From the NCBI RefSeq assembly GCF_041146395.1, contig NC_090989.1, positions 125,053,501-125,117,500 of the forward strand: a DNA stretch of 64,000 nucleotides. The letters are read 5' to 3'. The translations under genes and the position numbers were made by a program. Below, in pieces: positions 1 to 14,256 of this stretch. The first letter of the stretch is position 1; each line of letters opens with the position of its first letter. Under the pieces are notes generated by a model. The model worked only from the letters and a program-made list of their open reading frames with translations. It did not search any database and was not told the DNA's origin. This stretch comes from Eulemur rufifrons. Taxonomy: Eukaryota > Chordata > Mammalia > Primates > Lemuridae.

Positions 1-310
1 CTGCATTAGGAGGTGGGGTCTTTGGGAATTAGGGTTAGATGAAGTCCCAGGGTGGGACCCTCACAAGGGGATCTGTGACCTTGTAAGGTCTCTCCCCCTC
101 TCCATTCACACGCACCAAGGACAGACCATGTGAGCACACAGTGAGAAGGCAGCTGTCCAAAAGCAGGAGGAGAATCCTCAGCAGACATGAACCTGCCGGC
201 ACCTTGATCTTGGACTTCCTAGCCTCCAGAACTGTGAGAAATGACCATCTGCTGTTGCAGCCACCCATTCTATGGTATTTTGATAGAGCAGTCTGGGTAG
301 ACTAAGAACA
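1..310 (+). mobile_element. MaLR-class LTR (MST/MLT1 type), cut by window edge
   Basis: The segment contains the MaLR LTR run aggtggggtctttggga, then tgccggcaccttgatcttgg, then cctccagaactgtgagaaat, and ends near agactaagaac. The usual AATAAA after gtgagaa is mutated. The left end lies outside the window. Confidence 0.8.
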
Positions 311-550
311 GATACTGGTAGCAAGAAGTGGGGTGATGTACCAAATGCCTAAAAATGTGGAAGCAGCTTTGGAACTGGATAATGGGTGGAGGCTACAAGT
401 TTTGAGCTACATGCTAGAGATCACATTTCATAAAACATTTTCCAAAGCTACATATACGAGGAAGGACCAGGCAGGAGTACACGAGGAAAGGGAGCATCCT
501 ATTGTACCCTCACTAGCAGGATATAGTCCCTTCAACAATTATGAAGTATA
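311..550 (+). mobile_element. MaLR internal sequence following the LTR
   Basis: Directly after the LTR come gtagcaagaagtggggtg and aaatgcctaaaaatgtgg, then agctttggaactggataatgg. This is the start of MaLR internal sequence next to the 5' LTR. No coding capacity remains, and the 3' limit is unclear. Confidence 0.7.
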
Positions 551-732
551 ATACTTCCTGGAGGCTAAGCTCTGGCAGGGAGGGCGCCCACACCTAAACA
601 AGGGAAGACAGACGCATCCCTTACAAACTCTAATACAAGACAGACCATGGCAAGTGATGAGGTGGAAAGTGCAATGGGAACGTAGGGAGGGGAGAAAGCA
701 ATTTGTCAGATTCCTCAAACGAGGAGGGTGCC

Positions 733-1031
733 TAGCACTCTGGGAGGCTGAGGCGGGTGGATTGTTTGAGCTCAGGAGTTCAAGACCAGCCTGAGCCAGA
801 GCGAGACCCCGTCTCTACTAAAAATAGAAAGAAATTAGCTGGACAACTAAAAATATATATAGAAAAAATTAGGCGGGCATGGTGGCGCATGCCTGTAGTC
901 CCAGCTACTCGGGAGGCTGAGGCAGTAGGATCACTTGAGCCCAGGAGTTTGAGGTTGCTGTGAGCTAGGCTGACGCCATGGCACTCTAGTCTGGGCAACA
1001 GAGTGAGACTCTGTCTAAAAAGAAAAAAAAG
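733..1031 (+). mobile_element. Strepsirrhine Alu, 5'-truncated, with target duplication
   Basis: The element starts inside the left arm (tagcactctgggaggctgag), carries the lemur-type linker and right arm (gctgacgcca), and ends in an A-rich tail. The repeat gaggagggtgcc is perfect at 721-732 and 1032-1043, which fixes the insertion. The right arm lacks the extra 'actc' seen in other copies here. Confidence 0.92.
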
Positions 1032-1043
1032 GAGGAGGGTGCC

Positions 1044-2264
1044 AGGTATCACGCTAGGCCATGCAGATGCAGGAGGCACCAAAGAGTTTGCACACCTATC
1101 TAGGAAGAGTTTAGTGCCAAGATTGTTTCCCAGTGTCATCACAGGACATGTGACCTCCAAAGTCAGAACCCAATTCAGCAATCCCAGAGAGCGCCAGCTA
1201 CCTGGTTCTCACCATCATAGGAAAGACGACACCTAGAAATCTTTGGCACCACTGATAACATTTACCTTCAAATCCTAACATAGGACCCAGGCCCGAGTAT
1301 GAATGCATTATTTGAATAAGGGCGCCATGCTCACAGGCTCCATAACATGCACAGGTCACGCGGTGCTTCACTCACAATGGAGAAACCCAACAAGCAAACA
1401 GAAGAGGCGAGGCCCTGCTTGCAACAGTACCGATGTGGAAAATGTTAGTTTGGTGTAAGATGCAAGACAGGAAAAGTTTTAAATATCTTCATGACTCATG
1501 GACACTAACAGCTTTCATGGAAATAGCCCCACGGAGAGAATTTTAAGAGGCTGCTCATGAATGAATTTGATAAATGACCTTCATTAGACACTGGCCGGTG
1601 GCAGCTGTGACTGTGAAGCACGCAGAAGCGCGTGGGTGTTCCACAAAGTGTCGGTGGCAATCGGGGGCGGGCAGAGAGGCTGCAGTCATGCCGCTCTGAC
1701 TCGACGCCCACTCGAGCCCACAGCTGCTCTCAGGACGGAACAAGAGCATCTGGACATTTGCAAAGGAACAAGGTAGAAGGAAGTTTCAAGATCACCCAGT
1801 TCGAGCCCCTCATTTTTCAAAGAAGGGCCCCCAATAGGTGATGTCACACAGCCATTTAGTGGCCTGCCAGAGCCAGAAAACCGGAGTTTGGGGCTATTTC
1901 TGCTCTACCCTGCAGTGGCCGCCCCCCAGGGTGACTCTGGCATTAACGTAATCACCGGACAACTGGACAGTCTGCCTGTCAGCAACACGTGGCAAGAACT
2001 GCTAAGGCACCAAGGACAAGATGGGAACTCAGAAGTACCCGGGACTGCCACCTCCCGCCTGCGGCTCTTGTCCTGACGCCTCGTGCAGCTCTGACACGCC
2101 AGCCGGTTAGCGCCAGGAACGGGAGAGGAGGAGGGTGCCCAACGCCACCCTCCAGCAGGTGGTGGCTCCCAGTCAGGGAGAGCACCCGTAGGACTAATCT
2201 AGTACCCAACTCCCAGCAAATCCAAAGTCTGGATACAGATGATTACAAAGAAGAAAACAATCAT
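1044..2264. other. Intron 3 sequence, nothing recognised
   Basis: Unique-looking DNA with moderate GC. ORFs on both strands are short, overlapping and without a recognisable motif. Confidence 0.5.
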
Positions 2265-2520
2265 AGCAGTTATTATTTTAGCATTTATTCTGTGCCAGAT
2301 AATGTCTATATATAAGGTGTTCTGAGTCCACTACCTCATTTAAATCTCAAAATAACCCTAGGCAGTCAGTCCAATTATCATCCCTACTTTATAAAGGAGA
2401 CCGAGGCTCAGAAAGTTAAGTAACTTGCAGTGCTACCAAGGATGGAGTCAAGATTCAAGCCTGGCCCAGAGCCTTCATTCCAAACTTCTATTAAATGCCA
2501 CCTGCCAGGGCTGCAAACTC
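2265..2520 (-). mobile_element. MIR SINE
   Basis: The plus strand reads as reverse-complement MIR: gcatttattctgtgccag, ctcatttaaatctca, taaaggagaccgaggctcagaaagttaagtaacttgc and gattcaagcctgg. It is diverged, as expected for a pre-placental SINE. Confidence 0.8.
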
Positions 2521-4356
<1,836 letters not shown>

Positions 4357-4369
4357 TGCATCAGTTTTT

Positions 4370-7229
4370 TAAAACATCTAAGAATTTGTCAAACATACCG
4401 GACATCATTTCTCACTCTTCTCCAAAGGTTACCGTGTACAGTCTGAGCCACTGTCAGTGTGATATTGTGTTATTTCTCCCAACAACGTTTATTGTAAATG
4501 TACATGGTGTGTACTTAGAGAAAGATGAGAAAACTGCAAGAAGGTGTACAATACAAGTAGGGCCCGCTGCTGTATCTCTGGATGGCCCACCCAGCTCTTT
4601 AATATGTCCCAATAGTGTCAAAAGAGCCTCAGGGGGTTAGAAAAGTCAAGGTCAAACAGTTTTGCTTTGTCCTGAGGTTAAAGATAAGCTACTTAAAAAT
4701 AAAAATTTTAAAAAGCCATTACTGGCTTCACAATACAGTCGTACAGCTGGGAGTGAGGCGGGTGAGTGAGGGCAGGGGTGAGATACAACCGCCCAGGGGC
4801 TGGTCACTGTGGAAGCTGGGTCATGAACACACGAGACTGTTATACCATCCTCTCCACCTTGTATATATTTGAAATTTCTGACCCAGCGTCCGGCAGGACA
4901 ATCCCCACTGTGCAAGGTCACCCAGGGCCTCGGACTAATCAGGCGCGAGTCTGATTCAAGGGCTTCAGTTGGGGACACTGGGGGAGGTTCAACAAGAACG
5001 GAGCCCACCTTCGTCACCTTCTGTGCTACACACCTACCTGCAATGCACCTCCAGACACAGCACGCACACCCAAACCCCCAGAGGGCTGCCCCTTCCGCTC
5101 ATGCCGAACTTGTCCCTCTGCCTGAGGCTGGCACCACATGTGGCCCCACAGAATCTCCCTGATTCATCTAAAAGCTGCTGGCAGGAGGGGGACACAGGCC
5201 TGGTGCTTCTCCAGGGCACAGCACACTGCTTAGCCCAAATCAGCGTGTCAAGGCCGCTCAGCCAGCTGGTTTCTGTGACCCCTCCCCACACTTTTGTCCT
5301 CTTCATAGTTACTGGCAGCTTACAGGCCTGCCAGCTACACACAGCAGGGCCTTCAGGAACAGCGCATCCCAATCAAATCCTTCCTGTTGCTGCAGGGACA
5401 CAACAGATGCTGAGCCTCCTCCCGCCCACCCTCGCCAGAAGGGTGCACCCACGTTCCTCCTCCAGCTTCCTCCCGCTCTCGCACTCGCGCTGCCTGGGCT
5501 GGGGCAGCGTTCCACCACCGGCTACAGACCTACCGACGGGCAGGAGCCGAGGGCCAGGCACGGGGCAGCAGCCTGAGCTGGGGGTGGACAGCACCCCAGG
5601 GCGCCACCACCAAACCTAGACTCCTGGCCCACAGGATCAAATCATGGGGTCTTGCAATGCAAGGAGATGGAGGCAATGTGGACCAACTGTTTCATTTTGT
5701 AGATGAAAATTCAATAAGCCTAATGAGTAAACTGGTCTGCTTGAAGGGACAAGCCTGGGCATTCCACCAACCCCAATCCAGGCCGCCTTCCCCACCGGCC
5801 ACACCCCACCATCACATGCCCGCACTCTCTCTGCCCCGCAACAGACATGCCATGTGCCCCATCTCTAAAGTCCTCAATGTGTGCACACTTGGAGAGTTCC
5901 TCCACTCTGGTGGGTTTCCAAGTTCAGCAGGGCTGTGCCTTCCTCCCTGCATGTCCATTCACACGTGTCTTCCATCGCTGCCTTCGCCCCCACACCCACA
6001 ATGCATCAGCCTCACCTAGACACACACACTCACCCAGGGCAGCCATCCCATCCTTCCACTGGGATGCATGATGCAGACCAGCCACGAAAGGTGGCCTGGC
6101 CATCGCCCAACACTTGAGGGAGCTGAGTGCTGCTTTGTGCCACAGGGCAAGGGAGAGCTGGAATCCTGCACCTGGGAAACGCACATGCTCGGTAGTTACG
6201 CCTCTTGACAAACCTTTGCAGCTAACGAGTAGCTGCTGGTTCCTGACGAGGACGGAGCATAGGCGCGGAGAGGTGGGTGTATAAAGAACTAGGATGCCAG
6301 ACAGGAAAGAGCATCGCCTCCCCTCAGCCACAGCTGGGGAGTCAAGGACCTGATGGCATCAGATGCCCTTGGCGAAGCTCTGATCCCGACTCCTGCCTCT
6401 CTCCTTCCTCTCTTTCCCACTGAAGAGCCAGGTGGCTGGTTGCTCCCTCTCCTGGTTCTGCCTATGTCGGCACTGCCCTCTCCACCTGGTGACCGCGAGC
6501 AGAGCTGTCAACACTTCCAGGGACTGCTTTCCAGAGACATGGTTCCACCAGCATCACATGGACAAACAGGTCCCCTGTAGCTCCCCAATCCCCAGGGACC
6601 CCAGCTCTTAACATATGACAATGCCAACAAAAGAAACATTCCGATGCCTTGCACAAAACTGGTATTGATTGACCAGGACAACTGGGCCACTATAACACAG
6701 CGGTCTGTGTCGAGAGAACTGGGAGGAGCAGGATATATTCCTGGCACCAACAATAACCATTGTCTTGGGTCTACAACCTTGAACAAGTCACTAAACTTCT
6801 CAGATTAGAACTCCAAGGCCTTTGTTAACTCCCAGGGAGCCTTAGTTACAGTTCTGAAAATACCTAATCACAGCAGGGACTCACAAGGAACCGTCTGTAA
6901 GGCAGTGTCTGCCTTAAACATGTGCAAACAGTGAGCCAGCAGGCTGCTTAGCCACTGAGATATTTTGCTTTTGCTATCTTTATTGTTGTACATGTTTGCA
7001 AATTTTCCGTAATAAAATGTTTACAAAATTGCTTCTTTATACATTTCTTAATCAGCTATTGCTTTGCTATTTATCTGCCACGTGGTTCTTTCTTTAAAAC
7101 TATGTCACTGGGTTGACCAATAACATATTTTGAGGGGAAAAAAGGAGGACCACATAGTTATTGAATCAAAAACAGCTGTTTCTACTCAAATGCTTTAAAC
7201 CAGTCACAAGAAAACATTTTTAAAACAGC
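4370..7229. other. Intron 3 sequence, nothing firmly recognised
   Basis: Mixed composition, with a C-rich stretch at about 5000-6060. A short L1-like 3' end (gcaaattttccgtaataaaatg, about 6960-7020) is possible. No exon or RNA gene is seen. Confidence 0.5.
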
Positions 7230-7520
7230 TGGGGAAATTTGAAAAAGGAGTGGATACTAGATAATATTAACGAACTATTAATTTTGATAGATGTAAAAAT
7301 GTGATCTTTTAGAGGTTCTTATCTGTTTGAGAAAAATATGTAAATATTTAGGGGTAAAGCAATATGATATCTGTGAATAGCTTTAAAATAATCAAGAAAA
7401 CCACCCGAGGGAGAGGTTATCAATTGTTGATGCTGATAATGGGTACCCAGGGCTCTCTGATTATTCTCTCTACTTTCGTGCATGCTTGAGAAATTCCATA
7501 ACAAAGAGTTGTAAAGAAAT
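7230..7520 (+). mobile_element. Old L1 (L1M) 3' end fragment
   Basis: The motif series taaatatttaggggtaaag, gatgctgataatgggtaccc, attattctctctactttcg and aaattccataacaaagag is the typical 3' end of mammalian-wide L1M elements. No ORF remains. Confidence 0.6.
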
Positions 7521-7630
7521 CTTTCTTGAAGCCTATTGTTCATCAGTTATCATTCTTGCAGTTATCCACCTGCCACATAATCACAAAACTCAAAAAAAAA
7601 AATAGTTATTCACTAAAAGAATAGGGAAAC

Positions 7631-7770
7631 CAGGCCCAGGTCACTGGCTCCCAGCACTTTGAGAGGCTGAGTTGGGAGGATTGCAGGAGGCCAGGAGTTC
7701 AAGACCAGCCTCGGCAACATACTGAGACCCCTACCCTCTATATTTATTTTTTTTAATTTTAAAAAAGAAA
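7631..7770 (+). mobile_element. Free left Alu monomer (FLAM-like)
   Basis: A single 7SL-type left arm is present (tcccagcactttgagaggctg, then accagcctcggcaacatac), followed directly by a T/A-rich tail with no right arm. Confidence 0.75.
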
Positions 7771-8349
7771 ATAGGAAGATCAAAAATATTTGTCAAAGGT
7801 CATCCTCACTAAAGGTAAAATTTTAAGTAAAACAAACCTAAAAAAGAAATTCCTATAAGATTGGCAGTGAGGGGAGATAAAGAGTCAAAGTGTTGACCCA
7901 ATGAGACAAGTTTGCAAGACAGGAGCCGCTCCCAGCCCCTCAAAGCCCATCTTGCCCACATGCAATCTTTAAGATGCATCAAAATATTTGGGGCCCGACA
8001 CTGGCCCCTAACAGCTTGTTAGTGGCTGCACCAACCACTCCAGCTGTCCGGAAGTCCTCATCTCTGATCTGAGTCTCTTCTGCTACGATTTAAAGCCCTT
8101 AGCTTTTTCTCTGTCCCTGGCAGAGACAGCACAGGAACAAAAATACACCCACTTACAAAGACAAAGCACATCATCTCGACAAAGCACTTTCAACAAGTGC
8201 CAAAACCAAACTGCAGGCACCTCAATAAGCCCTCCCCCTCCCTGCACTTTTCTTCCACTGCCCTGACACAGGGAGGATGAAATGAATTAGGACACTCAAG
8301 TCAGTGACAAGTTGGACAAAAAAAAAAAAAAAAAAAAAGCCGGGACAAG

Positions 8350-8535
8350 GTTGTTTATTAAATCCCTACTCTGTGCCAGGTGTGAACCCATGGAGTCCAG
8401 CCTACAGCCATGCTGATGAGCATTGGTGGACCCATTTTACACCCAAAGAAACAGCTTAAAGCACTGGCCCAAAGCCACACAGCTGGAAAGAACAAAGACT
8501 GGGACTCAAACCCAGGACCTCCAACTCCATGACCT
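8350..8535 (-). mobile_element. MIR SINE
   Basis: The segment contains tttattaaatccctactctgtgccagg, then ggacccattttacacccaaagaaac, then aagccacacagctgga and gactcaaacccaggac. All are MIR landmarks in reverse order. A pure A20 run (8319-8338) precedes it without any SINE body of its own. Confidence 0.75.
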
Positions 8536-8829
8536 GGAGAGGAAAAGCACAAACATGGGACCCCGTATTCTTCTTCTTCTCCAGTGGTGAAACCTACCAG
8601 ACTGACTGTCTAGATCCTGATGAGAAACCAGAGAACCAACCGGGCCACCCTCAGTTTGATACATTCTCTCCACGCCGCCATCTGCACACCCACTTTGCCA
8701 CGCTCTGTGGCCAAGAGTATCCAAAGGCCTGACTAGCCCTGTCCAACCCTTCCCCACCCCCAGCTCTGAACCAAGGGACAGATGGGCCCTAAGGAAACCT
8801 CCGCAGATACATCTGGCATAAGTTCCTAC

Positions 8830-9460
8830 CTAGGTCATTTTTAAAGCCTTCTAACTGCTCTCCTAGCTTCCGATCTCACACGGCCAATTTAAACTCCACG
8901 TGATATAAACTTAGTTGTGCACAAAGGCATTTAGGATACCTGGTAATCTTTCTGAAGTGCATATCTGATGGTGTCACTCCCCTGCCTAACCTTTACCCCC
9001 CACAAAATCGGGCCACAGCACAGGTTCTCACTCCCACCCACCCCGTGAGACCCAGCCATTCACTCCCGGCTCTTTAACACGCCATTCCCTCTGCCAGGAA
9101 CACACGCCCTTTAAAACCCATCTCAGGATGTTCCATCCTCTGAATTCTTACTCTACTGCAACATCCCAGACTCCTTTGTTGAATAACACTGTCTTCCTTT
9201 TGACTTTTCATGGGTTATAAAAAGATTCTTGTCTCCTTCCACCCCTTCCTCAGGGTGAAGGGTTCTGCTCTCGTAGGCTTACTGGTTTCCCTCTTTTTCG
9301 AACTCCCACTGAGCCTGAATTTCCCAGCACTTGACAGAGAACTCATTCAAAGATAGCCTCACTGCCCGACAGCAGCCGAGCCCACGAGAGTCTGCAGAAC
9401 AGCATTTGTGAGAGCAGGAACTGCAGTTTATACCTCATCGCCCACGACTCTCAGCACAGA
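8830..9460 (+). mobile_element. L2 LINE 3' region
   Basis: The segment contains ccttctaactgctctcctagcttcc, tctgatggtgtcactcccctg, ccattccctctgccaggaac and then the degraded 3' end. This is the L2 3' order on the plus strand. No reading frame survives. Confidence 0.65.
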
Positions 9461-12049
9461 GACGAACACACGTCCCTCCAAAGCCATTCTCCCAGGTACT
9501 TTTGTTATTCTCCATCTCTACCCCCCAACCCTGGTCTAGAAGGCCTACGTTCCAGCTCCTGTGTGCTGTTTTGAATGCTCTGCTGACATAAGACGACTGA
9601 TCGTCTGTGGTTCCTGAGCCACCCACCATTCCCAGAACAAGGACCCCAAACTCCTTCACATCACATTCAGACTACTATACTAATCTAAGGTTTTGAAGAT
9701 AACCAGTCATTAAGGGATATCATTAAGCTCGGCACAGGGAGGCTCACTCTCTGGATTCAGAGAAAAGAGGCAGCTGGAAACAGGCCAGAGCGTCCATCCG
9801 TCCTCACCACCTGCCCGCTCAGCTGGACACGCCACATGCCAAACTCTCATGAGCTAATCCTGTGCTCTGCCTCCACCACAGACTGCTTTCCAACACACTT
9901 GACATAAATGGACTCAAAGCCATTAACATTCTCTGTGCCTCTGACGAGCAATACCCAAAAGAAATGATGGAAGGGAGTGTCCATCAACGGCCCCTCCCTG
10001 CAGGCTGGGATGTCCTAACCGGCTATATCGGCCAGGACTGGTCTCCCGCCAGCAGCACCTCACACACCACTTGGCCTCACTCCCCAGGGGCTGTCCTTGA
10101 CAGAAGCAGAGGGCACACCCATTCTAGACAAAGTGACACCAACTCACTCTAACTCAAAAGCTCAGAGCTTTCTATTCCTGGCCTGCAAGCCTGGGAGAGG
10201 CCCATAAGGGTGTGTGAAGAAAGGAGAGAGCAGGAACAGTGGCGAACTCAGACCCAGGGACACCGACACACGCTGGATGACGAGATGCCTGGCCGGTCCC
10301 CCAGGCCCAGGACCCTCAGAGTCGAGGTGCTACAGCAGAAGAGTCCAGTAACCCGCAGCCCTCTGCCTTATGCATAGTACATGCAACTTCCATGATCTCA
10401 TTACAGCAGCGCCACCCCAGTGACCTGGGAAGACTTACGGGAGCCAAAACTGTGTTACTGAATTTTTTAATTCCCACAATCTAGCATAGTGGCTACCACA
10501 TTGCAAAGATTTAAGAAATATTTTTCTAATTAAGGTACCCAGCAAGGTAAAAATGATAATCTGTAAACAAGTCCCTTGTGGTCAATTATTTTAATACATT
10601 TGTGTTTTTCTTCTTCTCCTGTGGCTCACACAATTAGACAAATGACTCTCCGGGTGCATTTATTCTTGGAAATGGCCATTTATGGCAATGTAAAAATCCA
10701 CCTAAATATGGTCCAAACTGTACACACTAAATAGTTGGTGTGCATGCCATTCTCAAGATCTACACAACTCTCCCTCTACTCTACCTCACCTTTTCCAAGC
10801 GGAACGATACATAACCCAGATCCCAATGGGTCTTCAGGAAATTCATGCCTGGGTAAAATTTTGCCCTCTCTGAATTCACAGGCCCAAGTTTCTGTCTTCT
10901 TTTAGCAGCCATCATAAGATAGCATATGTGAAAAATCAATATGAAAACTGCTCAACACCATGAACATACTGGCCGACACATCTTTTGAATTATCTTACTA
11001 TTCACTTGGTCGTCTCAACAAGGTTACAAACTCCTTGAAGGCACTGTGACCCCACCACCACCACCCCCACCCACCCCCACCACCGTCACCACCACCAGGA
11101 TGGCAGAGAATTTGAACTTAGAAATAGGTGCTATTCCAAGCCCTTCAGCAGCCAGGGGACACTGGCTCCCTCCTCCCGCCTCCTCCAAGTCACCGACTTC
11201 CCTGGGTCATCTTGGCACTATCTGTTGCCTGGCACACATAAGCACAGCTAAAGGAGCAACTGATTCACTGAAACATCAAATCCCCACCTCCGACAGTACT
11301 TTGCTCTGGGTCAGCATAACTTGGCTTAATTTTAACTACCACCTGCAAGAAGATCTCCAAAAGAATTCAAGGTCAGGGGGACAAAGATAACATGAGGGAT
11401 TAATATAAACAAGAGTTAGCACAGCACATGAAAAAGCAGAGGGATCTGTTCTGATGCAAGTGCAAAGACAGGCAGCACGGCTGCAGCCAGCGGGCCCTGG
11501 CCAGCGCAGGCTGTCGGAAAGAGCATCGGGGCACAAGAGCACACACCTCCAGGGTCCCCTCTGGCCACCAGAGCCCAGACCACTTCAGGCCACCTAGGGA
11601 TCTGTGGAAAAGATGGGAATGGCCTTGTGACAGGGCCAGGGCAGCAGCTGGGCCCCCTGCCTGGGGCGACAAGGCTGGCACAAGCTGGCGTGGCAGGGCC
11701 TCTCCATGTGAGCCAAGGCTCCCGGCAAATCCCCTTCTCTCCACCTGGTAGCACCAAGCAGAGCAGGTCTGAGGAACTCAGAGGCATTCTCCTAGCTCTA
11801 AGGGGTTGGAACAAACCACAGCCAATGGAACTGAGAAAGAAAAAGGACAAGATGCCCACGTGGGAGAATCCAAATGTCTCAGGGCTTAGAAAAGTATGTC
11901 TCAAACCTTCGTTACTCTCAGTTCCAAGCGTCCCTCTTCACAGCAAGTATCCACTTCATCTTTACTACGCACCATGCATTACTAAGACGAAGAAAGGATA
12001 AGATGCAATTTCTGCTCTCGAACTCCTGTTCCAGGGTGGGATTCTTAAC
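9461..12049. other. Intron 3 sequence, mostly unassigned
   Basis: Apart from the CCA-rich tract at 11050-11099 and a possible L2/MIR tail near 10470-10540, I recognise nothing. The minus-strand ORFs at 11336-11904 overlap each other in different frames. Confidence 0.5.
11050..11099. repeat. CCA/CCACCC-rich simple repeat
   Basis: A compositionally biased run of CCA and CCCCA units sits between unique flanks. It explains the Pro/Thr-rich ORF that starts here. Confidence 0.85.
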
Positions 12050-12300
12050 CTATGATTTAGAGATTAAGAACACAGATCCAGACTCCAGATGTCTCAGTCA
12101 AATCCTGGCCAGGCCGCTCATTACCTCTGTCCCCTGAGCATATTACTTCTCTGTATCTCAGTTTTCTCATTTGCAAAACACCGATAATAACAGAACCTAA
12201 CCTAGCTCACGCGCTTGGAGGAATGAGTGTGTTAACCTGCATAAAGTGCTTAGAGCAGGCAGACAGTGAGCATGATAGACGTGTAGGCTGTCATAAGTAT
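12050..12300 (+). mobile_element. MIR SINE
   Basis: The segment contains agagattaagaacacagatcc, then tctgtatctcagttttctcatttgcaaaa, then aataacagaacc and a tail of ataaagtgcttagagcagg. This is sense-orientation MIR. Confidence 0.8.
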
Positions 12301-12617
12301 GTGGCGTTAGCTTGTAGGTATTAACCCACAGGACACACGTGACATTTAAGGGGAGCTAATGAATACTTCCAAGTTATGTTTACCATTTACACACCCATGC
12401 ACGTATGTCTGCTTTCAGAGGATGACGTCCATAACTTTCATCACATTCTCAAAGAAGCAGAGCTGACAAGAAGCTAAGGGATGGGGACCGCAGGATGGAG
12501 AACACAGGAGGGATTCACAGAAGTTACATTGACGTGTGCCTTTATTTTAATCCAGCAATGGGTAAAAGCTAAGCACTGCTGTCCAGAACTCTCTGCAATA
12601 ACAGAAATGTCCTCTAT

Positions 12618-12772
12618 TTGCACTGTCAGTAGCCATCTGCCACATGTGGCTACTGAGCACTCGAAATGTGGCTAGTGAGAGGGAAGAAATGACTTTTTAG
12701 TTTAATTTTTAATCAATTTACATTTAAGCAGCCATGTGTGGCTAATGGCTACCGTTTTGAGCACCACAGAGC
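12618..12772 (+). mobile_element. hAT-type DNA transposon fragment
   Basis: Recognised by ccacatgtggctactgagcactcgaaatgtggctag and the far end tggctaatggctaccgttttgagca. Four other copies of this family are in the window (27783, 37536, 51338 and 52720). I do not assign a family name. Confidence 0.65.
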
Positions 12773-13040
12773 TAGTCAGTCTGAGAAGGAAAAAGTCACA
12801 GACAAAGAGAACAGAATATGTAATGATGCAGAACATCTCATGATGTACTGGGAAATCGTGAGCACACCACCACGATGTACCCGGCAACCGTGAGCGGTGG
12901 CAGGGCTGAGGGAGGGCGGACGCTGAAGCTCAACACAGAGAAGTACAGCTGCAGAGAGGAGAGAGGGGCTGGGCCAGACCGGGAAAAGCCTCGTGTGCTG
13001 TGCTTGGATCTGGGCTTGACACGGAGAGAGGAGAAAAGCA

Positions 13041-13461
13041 CTATATTAGCCAACGTTTTCCAGAGAAGCAGAACCAACAGGATGTACACAGAGAGAATAA
13101 GATTTAGTATAAGGGACTGGCTCATGTGATTATGCAAGATGGCAAGCTCAAAATCTGCAGGGTTCAAAATTTCCAGGCAGGCTGCAGACCCAGGAAAGAG
13201 CAGACCTTGCAGTACAAGCCCAAAGGCCACCTGCTGCAGAATTCTCTCTTGGTGGGGAGGTCACTCTCTTGTTCCATTCAGGCCTTCAGCTGATGGATGG
13301 AACCCACCCACACTGAGGAGGGCAATCTGCTGTACTCAAAGTCCACGGATTTATATGTTAATCTTACCTGAAAACACTCTCAAAGAAACATTCAGAACCA
13401 GTGACCATGCATCTGGGCACCATGGCCCAGCCAACTTGACACGTAAAAGTAACCATTACCT
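13041..13461. mobile_element. Old LTR-like repeat
   Basis: The segment runs from tattagccaacgttttccagagaagcagaaccaacaggat, through aaaatctgcagggttc and cagaattctctcttggtgggg, to ggcccagccaacttgacacgtaaaa. This order is familiar from a common mammalian LTR-like element bounded by TG...CA. The family and orientation are not assigned. Confidence 0.6.
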
Positions 13462-14077
13462 GTGCTAAAGTTTTTGCGCAGGACTACCAGCAGAACTGAC
13501 TTCGGCAAGATAATGGAGCCATGAGATGGCAGGAAGACCTGCTGAAAGGCTATTTCAGTAGTCCAGGTAAGACATGAAGACTTGTACCAAAAAGGTGTCA
13601 ATGAGAAATGAGTCATTTAATTAGTATCTGTTAAAGGAAAGTATGAATGAATTCTGTGACTTTACAAAACACACACAGACACATACACTTGTACGGGAAG
13701 CCAGCATTTCCTCATAGATCTCCAACACAACGGAGAAAGGAAAGGAAGTTTTCCATATGCCATAAAGGGAGGAGGGAGTGATGCAGCAAGAGATACGGGC
13801 AGGTACTGCATTTCCCTGCTCTAAGAAGTCCTGTACCTGCTCTGTGGGACATGTATGCCCCACCCCTCTTTCTAACCCAGAGCCTTTTTAGTGGATAAAC
13901 CACAGTACAGACATGGTAGAGGCTGTTAGCTGCTTCCCAATATGCATTGTTCCCTTCATCCTCAGAAATAACCCTTCCTAACTAGCTAAAAGACTCCAAG
14001 CCAAGCCTCTCTTGCAGCTACCTGTGACTATGAGTGGGTTCTAGCAGTGAACGGAAGCAGTGTGTTGTCTGGAACTT

Positions 14078-14256
14078 CCAAGTAGATTCTTTATTTTTTT
14101 TTTTTTCCCCCAATCTGGATTCCTTTTATTTCATTTTCTTGCTATTATAGAGTTTGTTTATTTTCTTTTTTTCAGAGTATTACAGGAGTACAAACACTTT
14201 GGTTACATAAATTGCTTTTGCACCACCCGAGTCTGAGCTACCAAGTAGACTCTTTA
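14078..14256 (-). mobile_element. Short 5'-truncated L1 3' end with target duplication
   Basis: The insert at 14094-14240 begins with a T-run and contains cagagtattacaggagtacaaacactttggttacat, the reverse of a primate L1 3' end. The flanks ccaagtagattcttta (14078-14093) and ccaagtagactcttta (14241-14256) match at 15 of 16 positions. Only about 147 bp was inserted. Confidence 0.8.

Noticed and set aside
8319..8338. Pure A20 run as the tail of a retroposed gene or SINE
   Set aside because: No SINE body or processed-gene sequence precedes it and no flanking duplication was found. A simple A-run is sufficient.
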